Positions 24,572 to 34,261 of a stretch of DNA of 64,000 bases are shown here, in pieces. The DNA lies in NCBI GenBank assembly GCA_902763805.1, contig CACWTN010000001.1, positions 195,069 through 259,068 of the forward strand, given 5' to 3'. This stretch comes from an uncultured bacterium (lineage in GTDB: Bacteria; Cyanobacteriota; Vampirovibrionia; Gastranaerophilales; Gastranaerophilaceae). The stretch's first letter is position 1, and every line of letters starts with the position of its first letter. The translations under genes were made by a program, and so were the position numbers. The notes beneath the pieces are model-generated. The model was not told where the DNA came from, made no database searches, and worked only from the letters and a program-made list of their open reading frames with translations.

Positions 24572-24712
24572 ATGGATATGCGTCCGAAAAGTACAAAAAA
24601 GAAGAAAAAATTTACGATTGATACCAAAAATATGGGCGTAAATATTGATAAGAACGAATATTACGAAATAATAAAGTCCAATTCCGCACATCCTGAGCAA
24701 GGACTAAAATAA
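24572..24712 (+). CDS. Small basic protein, 46 residues, in panD operon
   Basis: ATG with AAGGGAG 10 nt upstream; begins MDMRPKSTKKKKKFTIDTKN and ends SNSAHPEQGLK. Lysine-rich N-terminus, no membrane segment. It ends 1 nt before the convergent recG stop. Unknown; probably a real small gene because of the ribosome site and spacing. Confidence 0.5.
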   Translation: MDMRPKSTKKKKKFTIDTKNMGVNIDKNEYYEIIKSNSAHPEQGLK

Positions 24713-24713
24713 T

Positions 24714-27080
24714 CTATCCCGCACCAAAAAGGTCGCCATCATAGTTCAGACTTTTTGCATCCTTTAGCATAGGATAGTCATCAATATTGTATTTTTTTAC
24801 AAAATCTATTGCTTCAGCCCTTGCAAGTTCCAATATTTTAGCATCATTAACAATATCCGCAATAATCATATCAGGCAGACCGCTCTGTCTTGTTCCCAAA
24901 AACTCTCCCGGCCCCCTTAACTGCAAATCTTTTTCCGCAATTACGAACCCGTCATTAGTCTGTGTCATTATATTCAGACGCGCTTTTGTTTCCTGAGAGC
25001 GTGTAGAAGATGAAAGTATGCAGTATGACTGCAAATCGCTTCTTCCGACACGGCCTCTGAGCTGATGTAACTGAGAAAGACCAAACCTTTCGGCATTTTC
25101 AATCACAATAACAGTAGCATTCGGAACATCAACCCCTACTTCCACAACCGTTGTAGAAACTAGTATATCATACTCTTTGTTTTTAAACTTGTTCATAACG
25201 TCGTCTTTTTCGTCGTTTTTGAGTTTGCCGTGCAAAAGTCCGATTTTATACTCAGGAAAAACTTCATTCTGCCATTTTTCTTTTTCAATTGTTGCCGCCT
25301 TAGCAGAAAGCGTTTCACTTTCCTCAATAAGGGGGTAAACAATATATGCCTGACGTCCTTCTTTAACTTCACGGCGAATTAAATCGGCAATCTGACGACG
25401 AGAATTTGTCATTGTCGTAATAATCGGTTTTCTGCCCTTCGGAAGTTCGTCAATAATAGTTAAGTCCAAATCTCCGTTCATAGTAATAGCGAGTGTTCGC
25501 GGAATAGGGGTTGCCGTCATGGTCAAAATCTGAGGATTTTGTGATTTTTTTCTGAGCGCAAGTCTTTGTTTAACTCCAAACCTGTGTTGTTCATCAATAA
25601 CAACCGCACCTAAGTTTGCAAAGTCCACATTATCCTGAATTAAAGCGTGCGTGCCGACTGCAATATCCGCCTGACCATTTCTTAGATTTGTTTCCGAAAT
25701 TCTTCTCTGTTTTTTCCCGATACTTCCCAAAAACAGCTCAATTTTAATACCCAAAGGTGCAAGCCAATTCACCATATTGTTATAATGCTGCTGTGCAAGG
25801 ATTTCTGTCGGAGCCATAATCGCTGCCTGGTAGCCGTTTTCTATTGCCGCAAGCAACATAATTGTCGCAACAACTGTTTTTCCGCTTCCGACATCACCCT
25901 GAAGCAGTCTTTGCATCGGTTTTGATGAATGTAAGTCGTTCAGAATTTCATTGACCGCTCTTTGCTGAGCATCGGTTAATTTAAACGGCAAACCTTCTAT
26001 AAACTTCATTACAAGTCCGTCTTTTTTTATTTTAAGAGGAATTGAAGATATGTGCTTGTTGTTCTCTGCTCTCAAAAGAGCAAGCCTTAACTGGATTAAA
26101 AACAACTCCTCAAACACAAGTGTATACCTTGCCTGCTGAAGTTTTTCGTTATCACTCGGAAAATGAATCTGCTCTATAGCTTCACTTTTTTCAAGCAAGT
26201 GATATTTTTTTACAATATGTTCGGGCAAAACTGTCGGTATTTCACCTTTAAAAATCTGAATAGCATTATAAATAATTTTCCTCAAAGATTTAATATTCAG
26301 ATTTTCGCTCAGGGGGTAAATCGGTACAATACGAGCCATATTAAGGTTCTGATTTTCGGTAATTTCATAGTCCGTAATTGAATATGTCGGTTTATCTAAA
26401 GTCAGCCTTCCGTCATAAGAATTCAGCTTAACAAGTCCCGAAACCATTATGCCCGAACCCTTCGGAAATTGACTTTTCATCCTCTCCAGCGCATAACGGT
26501 TGGCTTTTGATACAAAGAAATTTAAATCAATACTGCCTGAGTTATCATTGATTTTTACCTTCAAAACTCCCAGATTATTTTTTGAATTAAAAGCTTCAAC
26601 GCTTTTGATTACGCCGAAAATTGTCGTTGTTTCGCCTGCTTTTAAATCTCTTATGCGTGTTCTTGCAGAATAATCAACATGCTTGCGCGGAAAATAATAA
26701 AGCAAATCCGAAACAACATAAATCCCGAGTTTATTCAACAGATAAGCAATTTTCGGACCGACACCTTTCAGATACATAACATCCGATTTAAGAGTTAATT
26801 TTTTATCCTTGTTATTTTCTTCTTTTTTCTGTTCCAAATCGGATTTTATAACTGAAACAAGCCTTTCAAGCGACCTTTTCCTCTGAAACAGAGTGTCCAT
26901 CGGATAGTGCTGAAAATGTTCAAGTAAAATTTGCCACTTTGGATTTTTTGATGATTTAAGTTCTTTTTTTATTTCAGAGCAAATAAACGAAGAAAAACTT
27001 TTAGTTTTACCGTTAATATTTATATATTGGTACTTAACCTCTATTTCAATAGCTTTTTTTATCTGCTCTAAATTCTCCAT
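24714..27080 (-). CDS. recG: ATP-dependent DNA helicase RecG
   Basis: A 788-residue helicase that reverses stalled forks and branch-migrates junctions. The N-terminal wedge includes LKGVGPKIAYLLNKLGI; helicase motifs are LLQGDVGSGKTVVA (I), APTEILAQQH (Ia), VVIDEQHRFG (II, DEQH), TMTATPIPRTLA (III), VSTTVVEVGVDVPNAT (V) and QLRGRVGRS (VI), then the RecG signature GPGEFLGTRQSG. The ATG at 27080 is 6 nt after a TATAAT; the frame extends 23 codons further upstream but starts inside the promoter region. Confidence 0.96.
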   Translation of the reverse strand: MENLEQIKKAIEIEVKYQYININGKTKSFSSFICSEIKKELKSSKNPKWQILLEHFQHYPMDTLFQRKRSLERLVSVIKSDLEQKKEENNKDKKLTLKSDVMYLKGVGPKIAYLLNKLGIYVVSDLLYYFPRKHVDYSARTRIRDLKAGETTTIFGVIKSVEAFNSKNNLGVLKVKINDNSGSIDLNFFVSKANRYALERMKSQFPKGSGIMVSGLVKLNSYDGRLTLDKPTYSITDYEITENQNLNMARIVPIYPLSENLNIKSLRKIIYNAIQIFKGEIPTVLPEHIVKKYHLLEKSEAIEQIHFPSDNEKLQQARYTLVFEELFLIQLRLALLRAENNKHISSIPLKIKKDGLVMKFIEGLPFKLTDAQQRAVNEILNDLHSSKPMQRLLQGDVGSGKTVVATIMLLAAIENGYQAAIMAPTEILAQQHYNNMVNWLAPLGIKIELFLGSIGKKQRRISETNLRNGQADIAVGTHALIQDNVDFANLGAVVIDEQHRFGVKQRLALRKKSQNPQILTMTATPIPRTLAITMNGDLDLTIIDELPKGRKPIITTMTNSRRQIADLIRREVKEGRQAYIVYPLIEESETLSAKAATIEKEKWQNEVFPEYKIGLLHGKLKNDEKDDVMNKFKNKEYDILVSTTVVEVGVDVPNATVIVIENAERFGLSQLHQLRGRVGRSDLQSYCILSSSTRSQETKARLNIMTQTNDGFVIAEKDLQLRGPGEFLGTRQSGLPDMIIADIVNDAKILELARAEAIDFVKKYNIDDYPMLKDAKSLNYDGDLFGAG

Positions 27081-27086
27081 AATTAT

Positions 27087-27092
27087 ATTATA
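27087..27092 (-). promoter_or_regulatory. -10 element of recG, leaderless start
   Basis: TATAAT on the minus strand, 6 nt (ATAATT) before the recG ATG, no ribosome site. Confidence 0.55.
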
Positions 27093-27137
27093 TATTAATT
27101 TACAAATTACACACCAATATATGTATTTTGATACGTA

Positions 27138-27146
27138 TGATATAAT
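27138..27146 (+). promoter_or_regulatory. Extended -10 promoter of prmA
   Basis: A perfect TGATATAAT, 20 nt before the ATG, followed by ribosome site AAAGAGG. Confidence 0.6.
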
Positions 27147-27166
27147 CAAATAAAAAAGAGGTTTTT

Positions 27167-28057
27167 ATGGATAATTATTACGAACTTAGAATTTCAATTA
27201 ATCCTGAAATGGAAGACATCATTTCTGATATTTGTTTTTCAAATCTTGACTGTGAAGGCGTTGTTCTGGCAGAAGAAACATATAAAGATTTGATTATGAC
27301 CGCCACCACAGAAGGAACTTTGAGAGTATTTCTGACTGATATTGACAAAAACCCTGTCGAAATACTTAAAACAGAACGTGAACTTCTTAAATCAAGAGGG
27401 TTTACGGACGAAGAACTCGGAAGCTGGGAAATTACACTCGACGAAAAAGAAAATCAGGACTGGTCAAAAAAATGGAAAGAAAAATGGACAGTAACTCACG
27501 TTACGGATAAAATTGCCGTTGTTCCAAGCTGGCTTAGTTATACTCCGAAAGAAAATGAAGTTACAATTATCCTCGACCCGGGCTGTGCGTTCGGAACAGG
27601 CACACACCAGACAACTCAGCTTTGTATGAAAGCACTGGAAAAATACCTTAAACAAGGTGACACAATGGCAGATATAGGTACAGGCTCAGGAATTCTCGCA
27701 ATCTTAGCTAAAAAACTCGGAGCATCATCAGCTTACGGTTGCGATAATGATGACACAGTTATTGATGTTGCTATAGAAAATGCCGAAAAAAACGGTGAGG
27801 TCTGCAAATTTGAACTGAAAACCGCAGATAAACTGACTGAAAAATACGATTTTGTCTGCGCAAACATCCTTCATAACGTTTTATTTGAGATTATGGGTGA
27901 TTTGAAAAACATAATGAAAGACGATGCAAAACTGTCACTCAGCGGAATATTAGATGAAAAGAAAGAAATTGTTCTTGAAGCAATTAAACGGGAAGATTTA
28001 AAAATTATTGATACACTGACACAAGACCAGTGGATTTCTTACGTTGTAACAAAATAG
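27167..28057 (+). CDS. prmA: Ribosomal protein L11 methyltransferase
   Basis: A 296-residue SAM-dependent enzyme that trimethylates lysines of L11. It has the family motif DPGCAFGTGTHQTTQLCM (normally DPGxAFGTGTHxTT), the SAM site DIGTGSGILAI and the post-I acidic YGCDNDD, with NILHNVL as the NxxPxxL-like element. The N-terminal 100 residues fit the L11-binding domain. Followed by a strong terminator. Confidence 0.95.
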   Translation: MDNYYELRISINPEMEDIISDICFSNLDCEGVVLAEETYKDLIMTATTEGTLRVFLTDIDKNPVEILKTERELLKSRGFTDEELGSWEITLDEKENQDWSKKWKEKWTVTHVTDKIAVVPSWLSYTPKENEVTIILDPGCAFGTGTHQTTQLCMKALEKYLKQGDTMADIGTGSGILAILAKKLGASSAYGCDNDDTVIDVAIENAEKNGEVCKFELKTADKLTEKYDFVCANILHNVLFEIMGDLKNIMKDDAKLSLSGILDEKKEIVLEAIKREDLKIIDTLTQDQWISYVVTK

Positions 28058-28071
28058 TATTGATATAAAAC

Positions 28072-28104
28072 AAAAAAGCGGCAGTTAAAACTGCCGCTTT
28101 TTTG
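28072..28104. terminator. Bidirectional terminator between prmA and ftsZ
   Basis: AAAAAAGCGGCAGTT / AACTGCCGCTTTTTT, near-perfect stem with A and T runs; serves both convergent genes. Confidence 0.9.
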
Positions 28105-28121
28105 TTTATATAATCCTTTGA

Positions 28122-29369
28122 TTATTTCTTCAAGAAATCAGGAATCTGAATATCGATGCTCGGATTAAATCCTGCAGGACTAGCCGGTTTTGCCTGCTGA
28201 ACATTGTTGAATGAGTTTGAGAAGAAGTCAGTTACACTAATTGTGCGTCCTTCTTCTTTGCTTGCAGGCATTTGAGATTTAAGTTCAAAACCTGTTGCTA
28301 TAACCGTAATCTGAATTTCACCCTGAATATTGTCATCAACAACTGCACCTATGATAACTCTTGCGTCATCAAGAACAGCATCGTTGATAATATTTGTAGC
28401 ATCAGTTACTTCGTGAAGTGTCATATCAGGTCCGCCTGTGATGTTAACGATAACACCTGAAGCACCGTTGATAGATGTTTCAAGAAGCTGAGAGTTAATA
28501 GCGATTTTAGCTGCTTCAATAGCTCTGCCTTCGCCTGAACCGCGGCCGATACCCATCAATGCTGAACCGGATGCAGCCATTACTGATTTAACGTCAGCAA
28601 AGTCAACGTTGATTAAGCCAGGAATAGTGATAATGTCAGATATACCCTGAACACCTCTCATAAGAACTTCATCTACTACTACAAATGATTCAACCAAACC
28701 AACTCGTCTGTCAACAACATCAAGAAGTTTGTCGTTAGGAATAACAATAAGAGCATCAACAGATTCTCTCAATTTTTCCAAACCTTGTAATGCCTGATTT
28801 TGTCTTCTCTTACCTTCGAAAGAGAACGGTTTTGTAACAACACCGATAGTTAAAATTCCTAAGTCTTTTGCAATCTTAGCAACGATAGGAGCAGCACCTG
28901 TACCTGTTCCACCGCCCATACCTGCTGTTACGAATACCATATCGGCACCTTCAAGAGCAGCAGTAATTTCTTTTTCAGCTTCCTGAGCTGCTTTTTCGCC
29001 GATTTGAGGTTCACCGCCTGCACCAAGACCGTTAGTCAACTGAGCACCTAACTGGATTCTGTTTTTGCAGGTAGATGTATTCAAAATCTGCAAATCTGTA
29101 TTCATCAACCAGAATTCAACACCTGTTAAACCGTTTTTAATCATTCTGTTAACAGCATTTCCGCCGCCGCCGCCGACACCGATAACTTTAATTTTAGCCG
29201 GTCCTGCAGATGAAGGAGCTGCATAAGCATTGTCAGATGACTGAATGCTTGCTGGTTCATAAGCAGGCTGCTGCGGTTGTTGAGCCTGATAATAGTTATT
29301 ATTAGATTCGTTTACGCCTGATGCGTTTATGTCTTTTCTTCCAAAAATATCCGGTCCTAAATTGTCCAC
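28122..29369 (-). CDS. ftsZ: Cell division protein FtsZ
   Basis: A 415-residue tubulin-like GTPase forming the division ring. The GTP site [13 protein letters not shown]-terminal [17 protein letters not shown] and T7 loop [11 protein letters not shown] are present; the C-terminal peptide IQIPDFLKK matches the conserved tail that binds FtsA/ZipA-like partners. A poorly conserved Q/P-rich leader of about 55 residues precedes the core, as in cyanobacterial FtsZ. The start codon is GTG with AGAGGA upstream. ftsA and ftsQ are not adjacent. Confidence 0.97.
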   Translation of the reverse strand: MDNLGPDIFGRKDINASGVNESNNNYYQAQQPQQPAYEPASIQSSDNAYAAPSSAGPAKIKVIGVGGGGGNAVNRMIKNGLTGVEFWLMNTDLQILNTSTCKNRIQLGAQLTNGLGAGGEPQIGEKAAQEAEKEITAALEGADMVFVTAGMGGGTGTGAAPIVAKIAKDLGILTIGVVTKPFSFEGKRRQNQALQGLEKLRESVDALIVIPNDKLLDVVDRRVGLVESFVVVDEVLMRGVQGISDIITIPGLINVDFADVKSVMAASGSALMGIGRGSGEGRAIEAAKIAINSQLLETSINGASGVIVNITGGPDMTLHEVTDATNIINDAVLDDARVIIGAVVDDNIQGEIQITVIATGFELKSQMPASKEEGRTISVTDFFSNSFNNVQQAKPASPAGFNPSIDIQIPDFLKK

Positions 29370-29561
29370 GTTTATTCCTCTTTTTCTCTTTTCTATACTA
29401 TACCACTATAGTAACATACTATTTTAAAGAGAATCAAATGTAAAGTTTTTGTGCAAAAATTTTGGACAATTGTTAATATAAATTTACATGTTTTAACCTA
29501 AAAATTTTCAAAGTGTAAACAAAAAAATCGGTCACTTTTCAGATACAAATAATCAGGCATG

Positions 29562-29583
29562 ACATGCGTTTGAGCATGTTTTT
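29562..29583 (+). other. Terminator-like hairpin in the ftsZ-dnaK spacer
   Basis: ACATGC-GTTTGA-GCATGT followed by TTTT on the plus strand, with no plus-strand gene upstream. It lies in the 440-nt spacer 29370-29811, which holds no convincing gene. Confidence 0.4.
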
Positions 29584-29614
29584 GTAAATTTTTGTTACGT
29601 TTTGTAAATTTTTC

Positions 29615-29748
29615 TTGACATGTTATTTCATGATTGAAAGATTTAGTATAGCATGCATATATCAACTATCCCCAAATCTCCTCCCAAAATTATTAGAGAA
29701 AATACTTATACTGACTCAAAAGGGAAAAGAAAAAATGAGTCAGTTTTT
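29615..29748 (+). ncRNA. Possible small RNA in the ftsZ-dnaK spacer
   Basis: A perfect -35 hexamer TTGACA (29615-29620) is followed, with non-ideal spacing, by AT-rich TAGTAT (29644-29649), then about 60 nt later by a 9-bp stem ACTGACTCA / TGAGTCAGT (29710-29744) with a T run. A 61-codon frame covers the region but has no ribosome site. Evidence is limited to the hairpin and the -35 box. Confidence 0.3.
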
Positions 29749-29756
29749 ATTGCGCA

Positions 29757-29791
29757 AAAACGGGACTTTAAAAATTAAAGTCCCGTTTTTG
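29757..29791. terminator. Terminator after dnaK (bidirectional)
   Basis: AAAAACGGGACTTTAA / TTAAAGTCCCGTTTTT, long perfect stem, 21 nt past the dnaK stop. Confidence 0.9.
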
Positions 29792-29811
29792 TATTACTGA
29801 TTTTTTATTTT

Positions 29812-31650
29812 TTATTCTTTTGTATATTCAGCGTCGATTACATCGTCGTCTTTTTTGCTTTCTGTTGAAGCGCCCTGGCTGTTTGCTTCAGAGTTTGCAT
29901 CGCCGCCTTCTTTCTGAACAGCTTCGTAAGCTTTTTGTGAGATAGAAAACATTGTTTGCTGAAGTTCTTCACTCATCTTTTTAAGTTCTTCTGAAGGTTT
30001 GTTTTCGTCTAATGCTTTTTGAAGAGCTTCTTTTTGTTCGTTCAGCTTCTTCAGGTCTTCTTCGGAGATTTTACCTTCAAAGTCTTTAGTTAATCTTTCA
30101 GCAGATGAGATGAAAGAGTTAGCGTTGTTTTTGATTTCAGCTTCTTCTTTTTTCTTCTTATCTTCTGATGCATTAGCTTCAGCTTCTTTAACCATCTTAT
30201 CGATATCCTGTTCAGATAAGTTAGATGAGTTTGTAATTGTAATCTTTTGTTCTTTGCCTGTTGCTTTATCCTTAGCAGAAACATTAACAATACCGTTAGC
30301 ATCGATATCAAATGTAACTTCGATTTGCGGAACGCCTCTCATTGCAGGAGCGATACCTTCAAGTCTGAACATACCCAAAGATTTGTTATCCGTTGCCATT
30401 GGTCTTTCACCCTGAAGTACGTTAATATCAACTGCAGTTTGGTTATTTTCAGCTGTTGAGAATACCTGTGATTTAGAAACAGGGATTGTAGTGTTACGAG
30501 GAACAAGAGCTGTCATAACACCGCCCAAAGTTTCAATACCTAATGTAAGAGGAGTTACATCAAGAAGAACGATGTCTTTAACTTCACCTGCAAGAACACC
30601 TGCCTGAACAGCAGCACCAACTGCAACAACTTCATCAGGGTTAACCGATTGGTTAGGTTCTTTGCCTGTGTAATCTTTAACTAACTGCTGAACAGCAGGA
30701 ATACGGGTTGAACCGCCGACCAATACAACTTCGTTGATGTCGTTTTTGCTCAAGCCTGCATCTGATAATGCCTGTTCAACCGGTTTTTTACATCTGTCTA
30801 ACAAATCTCTTGAAAGGTCTTCAAACTTAGCTCTTGAAAGAGTTAATTCTAAGTGTTTCGGACCGTTAGCGTCAGCTGTAATGTAAGGTAAGCTTATAGT
30901 TGTTTCAACAACTGATGACAATTCGCATTTAGCTTTTTCAGCAGCTTCTTTGATACGCTGCATAGCTTGTTTGTCGCCTGTTAAATCCATACCTTCCTGT
31001 TTTTTGAATTCTTCACAAATCCAGTTAATGATTTTTTGGTCGAAGTCATCGCCACCCAAGTGAGTATCACCTGAAGTTGAAAGAACTTCGTGAACACCGT
31101 CACCGATTTCAAGAATTGAAACATCGAAAGTACCGCCGCCTAAGTCGAATACAAGAACTTTTTCTGATTTATCTTTTTCCAGACCGTAGGCAAGAGCTGC
31201 AGCAGTCGGTTCGTTAACGATACGAAGAACGTCTAAACCTGCAATTTTACCTGCATCTTTTGTTGCCTGTCTTTGAGCATCGTTGAAGTATGCAGGAACT
31301 GTAATAACTGCGGAAGTAACTTTTTCTCCCAAGTAGTTAGAAGCATCGTCTGCCAATTTTCTCAAAATCATTGCTGAAATTTCCTGCGGAGTATAGTCTT
31401 TTCCGTCAATATTTTTCTTGTAATCTTCGCCCATGTGACGTTTAATTGATGCAATAGTTTTATCTGGGTTCAGAATTGCCTGACGTTTTGCTAACTGACC
31501 GACCAATCTTTCACCTGTTTTTGAAAAACCAACGATAGAAGGAGTTGTTCTCATACCTTCTGCGTTTGCTATAACGGTAGGTTTACCGCCTTCCATAACT
31601 GCTACAACTGAGTTTGTTGTACCTAAGTCAATACCAATTGTCTTTGCCAT
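29812..31650 (-). CDS. dnaK: Chaperone DnaK (Hsp70)
   Basis: A 612-residue Hsp70: N-terminal [20 protein letters not shown], phosphate loops [16 protein letters not shown] and [16 protein letters not shown], linker [19 protein letters not shown], a substrate-binding domain and a C-terminal helical lid with the usual acidic tail (ending [11 protein letters not shown]). Folds nascent and stress-damaged proteins with DnaJ and GrpE, which are not in the window. AAGGAGATAT precedes the ATG. I see no clear CIRCE element upstream. The 214-nt spacer to the next gene holds only AT-rich sequence and weak hairpins. Confidence 0.98.
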   Translation of the reverse strand: MAKTIGIDLGTTNSVVAVMEGGKPTVIANAEGMRTTPSIVGFSKTGERLVGQLAKRQAILNPDKTIASIKRHMGEDYKKNIDGKDYTPQEISAMILRKLADDASNYLGEKVTSAVITVPAYFNDAQRQATKDAGKIAGLDVLRIVNEPTAAALAYGLEKDKSEKVLVFDLGGGTFDVSILEIGDGVHEVLSTSGDTHLGGDDFDQKIINWICEEFKKQEGMDLTGDKQAMQRIKEAAEKAKCELSSVVETTISLPYITADANGPKHLELTLSRAKFEDLSRDLLDRCKKPVEQALSDAGLSKNDINEVVLVGGSTRIPAVQQLVKDYTGKEPNQSVNPDEVVAVGAAVQAGVLAGEVKDIVLLDVTPLTLGIETLGGVMTALVPRNTTIPVSKSQVFSTAENNQTAVDINVLQGERPMATDNKSLGMFRLEGIAPAMRGVPQIEVTFDIDANGIVNVSAKDKATGKEQKITITNSSNLSEQDIDKMVKEAEANASEDKKKKEEAEIKNNANSFISSAERLTKDFEGKISEEDLKKLNEQKEALQKALDENKPSEELKKMSEELQQTMFSISQKAYEAVQKEGGDANSEANSQGASTESKKDDDVIDAEYTKE

Positions 31651-31864
31651 TTTTATATCTCCTTTTTTGTTTATATTTTTGCTACATTATCATTTAAACA
31701 CTGATTTTTAAAAAACCTTAAAAAATAAACAAAAAATTAATAATTGAGACAAATCTGATAAATATTCCTTTGTTTTTTAGTTTATATAGTGAGTTATTTG
31801 TCAGTTTTCGCATGTTCTGCAAAACAGCAGGGTGCGGCATTTTGTATTCTGCAATACTCTGTTA

Positions 31865-32800
31865 TTATTTATCTGCTTTTTTTTGATAAATACCGGAATT
31901 TATTTTATTCATGCTGCCTGAAGAATCAATTTCTTTTACATGAAGCAATTTTTCATAAGGATCTGTAATAAAATATCCGTTTGGCTTAAGAACCCGGAGT
32001 ATATTTTTAACGGTTTGCGGAATTTCTATATCTGCAATATAGGGTAAAATATTATTTGCAGATATAACATCAAAATAATTATCAGAATATTCAGAAACAA
32101 CATCCTGCAGCCGGCTGTCCCATTTTGATTTTTGCGGGTTGTTATATGTTTTTTCCACAAAATCAAAAACTTCGTTATTAACCCTCCAACGCTTACTTTT
32201 CTCTCTTTCTTCATCTTTAAATATTTTTATAATATTTTCCAAATCGTATCCTTTTTGTTCTAATTCCGCCCATTTTTTCCGGTAACGTAAATAGTATTGC
32301 ATATATTCTTCTGTCGGATTTGAAAATCTTTTTTCATGTTCTATCTCCAGCCACCTGTCAATGTTGTCCTTTACAAAACTGTTTTTTGCATATTTTGGAA
32401 AAGTTTGGTAATCAAACTTGTCGCAAAAAGCATTCAGTTTTAATGTGTTATGTTCTGGTTTTGACTGTAAATCAACAGTGTGTAAATCAACATTGTCTTT
32501 TAAAAGTTTGTCTTTTAAAATTCCTTTTATGGATGAAATGTAAGAAAACGGCTCCTGGGATTTTCCTATTCCTGCAATCAGAAACTTTTTCGGCATATTT
32601 TCACTTGGTTTAAAAATTCTGCAAAAAAGTTCTTCTATTTCACTGTAACCTTTTGGCTGAAATAAAAGAACACTGCCTCGTCTGAAATAACAGGATTGTG
32701 TGCTGTTATATCTGTAAAAATCAGGATGTGCCTTAAAAACGGGCTTTTTATTATTTACATAATTATATTTAGAATTATATGAAATCGGTAATATACGCAT
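31865..32800 (-). CDS. CheR-like SAM-dependent methyltransferase-fold protein
   Basis: The 311-residue protein has KKFLIAGIGKSQEPFSYISS, like the CheR motif xxxxAGCSTGEEPYSxA, an acidic VDLHTVDLQ after it, and YFDVISANNILPYIADIEIP with ILRVLKPNGYFITDPYE, matching CheR's FDVIFCRNVLIYF and LxPGGYLFLG. Between them is a charged insert (about 125-200). The N-terminus (MRILPISYNSKYNYVNNKKP then VFKAHPDFY) is a flexible leader rather than the CheR N-terminal helical domain. Substrate unknown; chemotaxis is not implied since no chemotaxis gene is nearby. Confidence 0.6.
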   Translation of the reverse strand: MRILPISYNSKYNYVNNKKPVFKAHPDFYRYNSTQSCYFRRGSVLLFQPKGYSEIEELFCRIFKPSENMPKKFLIAGIGKSQEPFSYISSIKGILKDKLLKDNVDLHTVDLQSKPEHNTLKLNAFCDKFDYQTFPKYAKNSFVKDNIDRWLEIEHEKRFSNPTEEYMQYYLRYRKKWAELEQKGYDLENIIKIFKDEEREKSKRWRVNNEVFDFVEKTYNNPQKSKWDSRLQDVVSEYSDNYFDVISANNILPYIADIEIPQTVKNILRVLKPNGYFITDPYEKLLHVKEIDSSGSMNKINSGIYQKKADK

Positions 32801-32887
32801 ACTGCAATAAAAACTTCTAAAAAATTTTTTTGATATAAAAACAGATTAAATATATACCGAAAATATGAGGAACAGTAAAACAATTTG

Positions 32888-32896
32888 TGCTACAAT
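32888..32896 (+). promoter_or_regulatory. Extended -10 promoter of the porin-like gene
   Basis: TGCTACAAT ends 8 nt before the ATG at 32905; no ribosome site, so leader at most about 2 nt. Confidence 0.45.
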
Positions 32897-32904
32897 ATTT
32901 AATT

Positions 32905-34164
32905 ATGAAAAAGTTTTTAAACTTTGTTTTTGCTTTAACCCTTATTTTTTGTTTAGCAGACAGAGTTAAAGCGGAAGAACTGATAGCCGAACATATCGAC
33001 AGTAACGAGCTTTTTGAACAGGTTATTTTATCAACACCTGAAACAGGTGACGGCAACATTACAGAAGAAACCGCAGAAGAAGCTCCCGTTCAGGCTGCTG
33101 AAATTAGTGAAAATACAGCTCAAACAAGCGGAAACAGAAGTTTAAGAGATGTATTAAAAAACGTATATAATCTGGAAGTTGAAAGATATGATCACCCCGA
33201 ATATTTGTTCAGAGAACCGCTGACATACAACTTCAAACCCGAATCAAAAATGGATAACATCCACGTTTGGGGAGCGTTTAATGCATACAATGATATGGCT
33301 TTTTACGATACTGGAAACTTGCAGGATAAAGTTTCTTTCAATGCTTTAAACGTAGGTGTTGACGGATTTTTGAAAAACAACAACGGTGATTTCAGAGTAA
33401 TGCTCGGTTTTCCTGTTCATTCACAAAGAAATTATACGCAAGGTCTTTTTGCAGATGTTTTTGTAGCAACAAATAAAATTCCTCACCACAGAATACAAAT
33501 CGGACATTTTAGACCGCAAGTCGGTATGGAAGGCGGAAGCAGTTCATACACTATCGGATTCTTGGGTCGTTCTCAAATAGCAAGAAATTTCGGTATGGCA
33601 AGAAGGCTTGGAGGAAGAATCAAAGGAGACTACAGTTTTATAGATTATGATTTCGGTTTATACAGTTCAGGAACATTTTTTGAAGAATGGTTTCCGGGAG
33701 CTGAGTTTGTCGGATGGGTTAACGTTAAACCTCTTGCAAAAGTTGATGAAAATAAATACGGCAAACTTAAAATCGGGGGCGGTGTTGATGTTGGAAAAAG
33801 AGAAGATAACTTTTTTGTAACAGGCGCATATATAGGATATGATTACAAAAAATTCTCTGCTGATTTTGAATGGGCAAACGCGAACGGATACAACGGATAT
33901 TACGGTCATTCGAGAAAACACGCTACGGGTTTTTACACAACAATAGGTTACATGATTACAAAGAAACTGCAGGTTTTGGCTTGTTATGACCAATTTACCC
34001 CAAACAAAGAATTCTCTGACAACAAACAGCGGGAAATAACGCTTGGTCTGAATTATTTTATAAAAGGACAGGCTCTCAGATTGATTTTAAATTATGTATT
34101 CTGTCAGAACGACAATGCAAAGGATTCTCACAGAATTATGCTTGGCGCACAAATTTTAATATAA
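32905..34164 (+). CDS. Outer-membrane beta-barrel protein, porin O/P-like
   Basis: The ATG at 32905 gives 419 residues beginning with a classic signal peptide (MKKFLNFVFALTLIFCLADR, cleavage after VKA). An acidic linker (about 20-85) precedes a region of alternating strands rich in Tyr, Phe and Gly (IHVWGAFNAYND, VMLGFPVHSQRNY, HRIQIGHFRPQVGMEGG, VTGAYIGYDYKKF) ending in MLGAQILI, typical of barrels. FRPQ-G-E is reminiscent of phosphate-selective porins. It implies an outer membrane. Substrate unknown. Confidence 0.75.
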   Translation: MKKFLNFVFALTLIFCLADRVKAEELIAEHIDSNELFEQVILSTPETGDGNITEETAEEAPVQAAEISENTAQTSGNRSLRDVLKNVYNLEVERYDHPEYLFREPLTYNFKPESKMDNIHVWGAFNAYNDMAFYDTGNLQDKVSFNALNVGVDGFLKNNNGDFRVMLGFPVHSQRNYTQGLFADVFVATNKIPHHRIQIGHFRPQVGMEGGSSSYTIGFLGRSQIARNFGMARRLGGRIKGDYSFIDYDFGLYSSGTFFEEWFPGAEFVGWVNVKPLAKVDENKYGKLKIGGGVDVGKREDNFFVTGAYIGYDYKKFSADFEWANANGYNGYYGHSRKHATGFYTTIGYMITKKLQVLACYDQFTPNKEFSDNKQREITLGLNYFIKGQALRLILNYVFCQNDNAKDSHRIMLGAQILI

Positions 34165-34261
34165 GTTAATCTTTTGCAAAAAGATTTGAGGATGTTATTA
34201 TAAATATACGGAGAGATTTTGAATTGGGGAAAAAGATTGTGCTGCCCCTTGGAGAGGAAGA

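Noticed and set aside
27081-27149. 23-codon extension of RecG
   Set aside because: It spans the recG -10 element and overlaps the divergent prmA promoter.
29615-29800. 61-codon plus-strand frame in the ftsZ-dnaK spacer
   Set aside because: No ribosome site, and it runs through two hairpin terminators; composition does not look coding.
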